A DNA stretch of 64,000 nucleotides from Mixophyes australis (lineage: Eukaryota; Chordata; Amphibia; Anura; Limnodynastidae), in assembly GCA_036250195.1 (NCBI GenBank), contig JAVHZZ010000005.1, positions 74,953,505 through 75,017,504 of the forward strand, written 5' to 3'. A model generated the notes under the pieces. It worked only from the letters and a program-made list of their open reading frames with translations. It was not told the DNA's origin and did not search any database. The position numbers and the translations under genes were made by a program. Shown piece after piece: positions 59,691 to 64,000 of the stretch. Within the stretch, counting starts at the first letter, position 1. Each line of letters begins with the position of its first letter.

Positions 59691-60455
59691 GACTTACTTC
59701 ATCTCTGTTGTATCTTCCTCGAGACTGCCGCTTGCATTACTATCCGCTACACTTCGTGATCAACAGCTCCTGGCCTGCGCTGCACTCCTGTGTCCCATCG
59801 CTGTTGGTTCCTGTGGTTGCTACTGGTTACCTCCGTGTGCCGCTGAGTCCTGCTGCTGTGGTCAGCGCTATCGTCCATCTCCTGCTGATCCGCTCTCCGC
59901 GCCTTCACGTGTTCCACTGGTCTCTACCCTCCTGACAGCATTGGATTTGTATCTCATCTACTACCCTCTGCTGGATCATCTCCATTCTCCTGGGTCCCTT
60001 CTGAGTCCAGTTCCACGTGTTGCTGACTCCTGTGGATTCGTGTCCCTGTTGGTCTACTCACCTGTGCTCTGCACCTGCTAGACCGCTTCCTCACCTATCC
60101 AGGGACTTCATATCCAGTCGGCCTCCAGCCGCTCAGGTACCGCTGCATTCCCATCTGACTGCTACTGCTGAACCACGGTATGCATACTTCTCATTGACTG
60201 TGCTGTGTATTGCATATCTTGCTGGACTGTGTTTGGTTCTCTCTGGAGTCTGCTATCCGCTGAGTCTATTGCTATCATTGACTGTGTTATCATTGTGCTG
60301 GACTACTTCAAGAGACTTTCTAGATTGCAGACCTGCTCAGTCATTTATATATATATATATATCTATATTGTGCATATTACTGTGGATCGTGTATAAGGTG
60401 CCTGTGTATATCCTGTGTTGCAGTCTTCCCCTGTGCACCTCCTCACATATATATT

Positions 60456-60715
60456 CAGTGGTACAACTTGCTGATGTCAGACCACTGATCCCTGTTTCCG
60501 GTATCACCTGTTCCATTATCCTCTCACATAGCAGTGGTACAACTTGCTACCGCAGACCACTGACTACCCGGATACCTCCACTTGGATTCCATTCCTTCAC
60601 TCAGACAGCGGTACAACTTGCTACCCGCAGACCGCTGACTCTCATCACCTCCTTGTTTCTGTTGGACATTCCTCCTCACTATAGCAGTGGTACAACTTGC
60701 TATCGCAGACCACTG
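60456..60715. repeat. Four hairpin-bearing repeats, spacing about 76 bp, in LTR
   Basis: Each unit has CAGYGGTACAACTTGCT and ends ACCRCTG. Stem arms: 60456-60462/60481-60487, 60532-60538/60556-60562, 60606-60612/60631-60637, 60685-60691/60709-60715. In copy 3 the left arm changes T to C and the right arm changes A to G, so pairing is kept. Confidence 0.88.
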
Positions 60716-60942
60716 ACTACCTTCACGTGCCTTGTCCATACAGTTCCTTGTGTATTATTACCTCATTATTACCAGTGTTGCTAGTCATAGACTTTCCTGA
60801 GCATCTCATCGGCCATCATTTCATGTTCCGTGATCACCCAGCTACCAGAGTACGCTATTACCATCTACATTGCTCTGGTAAGCCTACCATCTGGTGATCC
60901 CTGGGTAAAGACTCCTAGTGCCCGTGACAGTAAGATCAGGCC

Positions 60943-61875
60943 ATGACAGACCCAGATGCGGAACCTACCGCCAAAGAGATGCTGCAACATCTGGTTAGCC
61001 GTGTGGAGCAACAGGATGCCCGCCAACAGCTGTTACATCAGTGTTATCAGTCATTAACCTCCCAAGGAACATCTGGACAGACTGTGACAGCTACTACTGA
61101 AGCTCCTGTGCTCTCCTCCATTTCCCCATTGCCATCCCAGGTGTCTACAGCTTCCACGCTTCACCTGCCTACTCCGTCAAAGTACGATGGAGACCCCAAA
61201 ACTTGTAGGGGTTTCCTTAACCAATGTTCAGTCCATTTTGAGCTCCAACCTCAAAATTTTTCTACCCATCGTTCCAGAGTGGCCTATCTTATCTCTTTGT
61301 TTTCAGGACAAGCCCTGGCTTGGGCCTCCCCTCTGTGGGAGAGGAACGATCCAATATTACAAGATAGTGCCAAATTCATTTCTACATTCCGAAGTGTGTT
61401 CGATGAACCAGGTCGTGTGACCTCCGCTGCTTCCAGCATCCTCCGTCTGCGACAAGGATCTCATACTGTAGGCCAGTACGTCATTCAATTTAGGATCTTA
61501 GCCTCTGAACTTCAGTGGAACACTGAAGCCCTAGTTGCCGCCTTCTGGCAGGGGCTTTCCGATAAAATTAAAGATGCACTGACTACTCAAGAGCTTCCTT
61601 CGTCACTTGAAGATTTGATCTCTTTATGCCATCGTGTTGATATGAGATTTCGCGAAAGAGAGGCTGAGAAAACGACTTCTGCTAAAGCACCTCTTCGCTC
61701 TAACCCTCAATTTCGTCCAGTGTCACCCGCTGTGATTCCCATGGAGATAGGACGTTCCAAGTTATCTTCTGAGGAGAGGAAACAAAGAGTCAAGAATAGA
61801 CTCTGTATCTATTGTGCTGATTCCACTCATGTCCTCAGCTCCTGCCCTAAGAGATCGGGAAATGCCAGGCCCTAA
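60943..61875 (+). CDS. Gag polyprotein, intact, sushi-ichi-like gypsy element
   Basis: The structural protein that packages the retrotransposon RNA in cytoplasmic particles. 310 residues from an ATG 13 bp after the LTR. An N-terminal helical stretch (residues about 10-40) is followed by the retrotransposon gag domain, about residues 80-240: YDGDPKTCRGFLNQC, YLISLFSGQALAWASPLWE, FWQGLSDKIKDAL. Then comes a basic linker and one zinc knuckle, C288-x2-C291-x4-H296-x4-C301, for RNA binding. The same layout is known from sushi-ichi elements and their domesticated relative PEG10. The frame has no internal stop and ends with TAA inside stem 1 of the frameshift pseudoknot, so pol is made by -1 slippage before the stop. 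The start is chosen because it is the first ATG after the LTR and opens the full domain. Confidence 0.92.
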   Translation: MTDPDAEPTAKEMLQHLVSRVEQQDARQQLLHQCYQSLTSQGTSGQTVTATTEAPVLSSISPLPSQVSTASTLHLPTPSKYDGDPKTCRGFLNQCSVHFELQPQNFSTHRSRVAYLISLFSGQALAWASPLWERNDPILQDSAKFISTFRSVFDEPGRVTSAASSILRLRQGSHTVGQYVIQFRILASELQWNTEALVAAFWQGLSDKIKDALTTQELPSSLEDLISLCHRVDMRFREREAEKTTSAKAPLRSNPQFRPVSPAVIPMEIGRSKLSSEERKQRVKNRLCIYCADSTHVLSSCPKRSGNARP

Positions 61876-64000
61876 CTAGTTCTGGAGAGGTGAAGTTAGG
61901 GTCCCTGGAGTCCTCTCCATCGTCTATGAAATCTAAAGTCTGCGCTTTTGATGTGACTATTTCCTTTGCTACCAAAACCTTTGAGTCACAGGCATTGATT
62001 GATTCCGGAGCAGCAGGAAATTTTATTTCCAAATCGTTAGTAAATCAATGGTCTCTACCAGTGATTACCTTAAAAACTCCCATTACTGTGACGGCTATCG
62101 ATGGATCACGTCTCATCAACGGTCTCATCACCCAGAGTACGTCTCCAGTAACCCTTCAGATTGGTGCTCTGCATCATGAAGAGATATCGTTTTTAATTCT
62201 TCCTGTTACGACAAGTCCGATTGTCCTAGGCCTTCCATGGCTTCAGTGTCACTCTCCCCAGATTGACTGGCGCACCCCTCAAGTCACGTCTTGGGGGTCT
62301 GAATGTCACCATCATTGCCTTTCCCAAGTCATTCCTCTCAAGGTACAGCAAGCTTCCATCTCAGCTATTTCACCGGGACTCCCTCCTCAATATGCTTCAT
62401 TTACCGATGTTTTTGATAAAGCTCAGTCTGAACGTCTTCCTCCTCATCGTTCTTGGGATTGTCCGATTGACCTTCTTCCTGGCAAGACTCCTCCCAGGGG
62501 CCGGGTCTATCCACTCTCGTTACCTGAAACTCAAGCTACATCTGAATATATACGGGAGAACCTCCAGCGTGGGTTCATTCGACCTTCCACCTCGCCCGCT
62601 GGAGCTGGGTTCTTCTTTGTCAAAAAGAAGGATGGATCATTACGCCCTTGTATAGATTTTCGTGGACTCAATGCCATTACTATCAAGAATCGGTATCCCA
62701 TTCCGTTGATCACTGAGCTATTTGACCGCATCAAGGGAGCCCGTATTTTTACTAAATTGGATCTTCGTGGTGCCTACAATTTAATCAGAATCCGTTCCGG
62801 TGACGAATGGAAGACAGCGTTTAACACCAGAGACGGGCATTACGAATATCTGGTAATGCCTTTCGGGCTATGTAATGCCCCCGCTGTTTTTCAGGGCTTC
62901 ATCAATGAGATTTTTCGGGACTTATTATATGTATGTGTCGTCGTCTATCTGGACGACATATTGTTTTTTTCACAGGACCTGCCTTCTCACCACCAACATG
63001 TGGCAGAAGTCCTCTCCAGGCTACGGAAAAATTCATTGTTCTGTAAATTAGAAAAATGTTCATTCGAATTACCCCAGATTCCATTCTTGGGGTATATAGT
63101 TTCCGGAGTTGGCCTGAAGATGGATCCTGACAAAGTAAATGCTGTACTACATTGGCCCCAGCCAACTACTCTTCGTGCGATCCAGCGTTTTTTAGGTTTT
63201 GCCAATTACTATAGACGCTTCATTCAAGACTTTTCTTCCATTGCATCTCCTATTGTGGCCCTGACTCGAAAAGGGGCTAACCCTAAGCAATGGTCAACTG
63301 AGGCTATTCAAGCCTTTCAAACATTAAAAGAGTCCTTCTCTTCGGCTCCAATCCTTCGACAGCCTGATGTGACACTTCCCTTCTTCCTAGAAGTAGATGC
63401 CTCTAATGTGGGCTTAGGAGCTATTCTCTCCCAACGCTCGGAACAGCAAAAATTCCACCCTTGTGCCTTCTATTCTCGGGGTCTCCTACCCGCAGAGAAG
63501 AATTATACCATCGGGGACAAGGAATTACTGGCTATCAAAGCCGCATTAGAGGAATGGAGATACTTGTTGGAGGGAGCTCGCCATCCGGTGACGATCTTCA
63601 CGGATCATAAGAACTTGTCATATCTCCAGTCTGCCCAATGCTTGAACCCTCGTCAAGCAAGATGGTCTCTTTTCTTTTCCCGTTTTGAATTAATAATTAC
63701 CTTCAAACCAGCTGTCAAGAACAAAAAAGCTGATGCCTTATCTAGAGCCTTTGCTACGTCCTCTGATATAGAAGAGGTTTCCAACCATACCATTCTAGAC
63801 CCCAAATGTATCTCACTGGCTGCTTCATCCACCAGAACGCTACCATTTGGGAAGACCCTTGTGCCTCCTATACTAAGGAGGAAAATCCTTTCGTGGTTCC
63901 ATGCCTCTCGTTTTTCTGGACACGCCGGTGAACACAAGACTTTTGAGATCCTCTCTCGAAGTTACTGGTGGCCTTCAATGAGGAGAGACGTCAAAGAGTT
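61851..64000 (+). CDS. Pol polyprotein, open to window edge (partial)
   Basis: At least 716 codons in the -1 frame relative to gag, with no stop from 61851 to 64000; the preceding in-frame stop is TAA at 61848-61850. There is no own start: it is expected only as a Gag-Pol fusion through slippage at 61857-61863. Domains in order: aspartic protease with ALIDSGAAGNF (DSG at residues 51-53, 62001-62009) and IVLGLPWL; reverse transcriptase with FTKLDLRGAYNLIRI (D304), LVMPFGLCNAPAVFQ and YLDD at 62946-62957 (residues 366-369); RNase H with EVDASNVGLGAILSQ (D516), DKELLAIKAAL and FTDHKNL, ending ADALSRA; then the integrase zinc-binding start with H684 and H691 (WFHASRFSGHAG) and LSRSYWWPSMRR. The catalytic aspartates of protease and RT and those seen in RNase H are kept. 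The rest of integrase and any chromodomain lie beyond the window. Confidence 0.93.
61857..61919 (+). promoter_or_regulatory. Programmed -1 frameshift signal: slippery site and pseudoknot
   Basis: The slippery heptamer G-GGA-AAT (61857-61863) is in the correct phase of gag (TCG GGA AAT). A 6-nt spacer follows (61864-61869). Stem 1: CCCTAACT (61870-61877) with AGTTAGGG (61894-61901). Stem 2: TGGAGAGG (61883-61890) with CCTCTCCA (61912-61919). Loops: 5 nt, 3 nt between stems, 10 nt. Stem 1 could extend by G-U and G-C pairs (61869:61902, 61868:61903). The gag stop TAA (61873-61875) lies in stem 1. The related domesticated gene PEG10 uses GGGAAAC. Confidence 0.9.

Larger units (their letters stand above)
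58894..60929 (+). mobile_element. 5' LTR of sushi-ichi-like Ty3/gypsy retrotransposon
   Basis: It begins TGTCAC and ends GTGACA, with L2 sequence on the left and gag 13 bp downstream on the right. At 2036 bp it is long for a gypsy LTR. It opens with a CACTCAC/GTGAGTG hairpin (58897-58916) and carries three tandem-repeat blocks listed separately, plus an (AT)n stretch at 60342-60362 that could act as a TATA-like element. No canonical tRNA primer-binding site follows (GTAAGATCAGGCC), which may reflect the self-priming known from the Tf1/sushi group. The matching 3' LTR lies outside the window. Long frames through it, such as 60017-60784, follow the repeats and are not regarded as genes. Confidence 0.8.

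Noticed and set aside
59428..60715. Regularly spaced repeats resembling a CRISPR array
   Set aside because: The spacing is regular, but the whole unit is repeated, intervening parts are not unique spacers, and the context is an LTR in vertebrate DNA.
60017..60784. 255-codon open frame upstream of gag
   Set aside because: It lies wholly in the LTR, its repeats of the peptide come from the DNA tandem repeats, and it shows no domain. Treated as chance openness of a pyrimidine-rich repeat.

Overview
This window reads as vertebrate nuclear DNA. The best guess is an amphibian, probably a frog, because Penelope-like, DIRS, L2/CR1, L1, Ty3/gypsy and retroviral elements occur together with a tRNA-headed SINE and several MITE families, all in AT-rich DNA with long introns or intergenic spacers. 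That assignment is an inference from repeat types; no host gene identifies the species. I found no convincing host protein-coding gene, rRNA, tRNA gene or CRISPR array. Nearly every recognisable coding stretch belongs to a transposable element, and most are broken by stops and frameshifts.

Layout. 0-9 kb: a degenerate tandem repeat, an L2 fragment carrying a hAT-like MITE with an 8-bp target duplication, a 70-bp-arm foldback element, and a decayed Penelope-like element (3.4-5.5 kb). 9-14.3 kb: a second Penelope remnant, a 3.6-kb L1-type LINE on the minus strand with a SINE inserted in it, and a minus-strand Ty3/gypsy integrase fragment. 14-34 kb: mostly unassigned AT-rich DNA with L2 tails, one 2.1-kb L2 copy (23.9-26.0 kb), two Helitron-like elements and a second hAT MITE copy. 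32.8-38.4 kb: an LTR-element remnant, a Ty3/gypsy pol fragment with a MITE nested in its integrase, a second large L2 copy, and a solo LTR with a perfect 5-bp target duplication. 41.8-52.9 kb: a GC/CpG-rich inverted repeat, a third Penelope copy with GIY-YIG remains, and a DIRS element split by an endogenous retrovirus. 54-58.9 kb: SINEs and hairpin MITEs, then an L2 endonuclease segment.

58.9-64.0 kb holds the outstanding element. It is a young Ty3/gypsy retrotransposon of the sushi-ichi/chromovirus type (the group from which mammalian PEG10 and RTL1 derive), inserted in the L2 endonuclease segment. It has a 2.0-kb 5' LTR full of hairpin-bearing tandem repeats, an intact gag (60943-61875), and a pol frame open from 61851 to the window edge. 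The two frames overlap by 25 nt. In the overlap lie a correctly phased GGGAAAT slippery heptamer, a 6-nt spacer and an H-type pseudoknot with two 8-bp stems, which together form a complete -1 frameshift signal.

How the parts relate: the SINE shares its 3' tail with L2-type tails in the window, so L2 machinery probably mobilised it. DNA-transposon MITEs (TTA or 8-bp target duplications) sit inside older retroelements, which gives a relative insertion order in several places.
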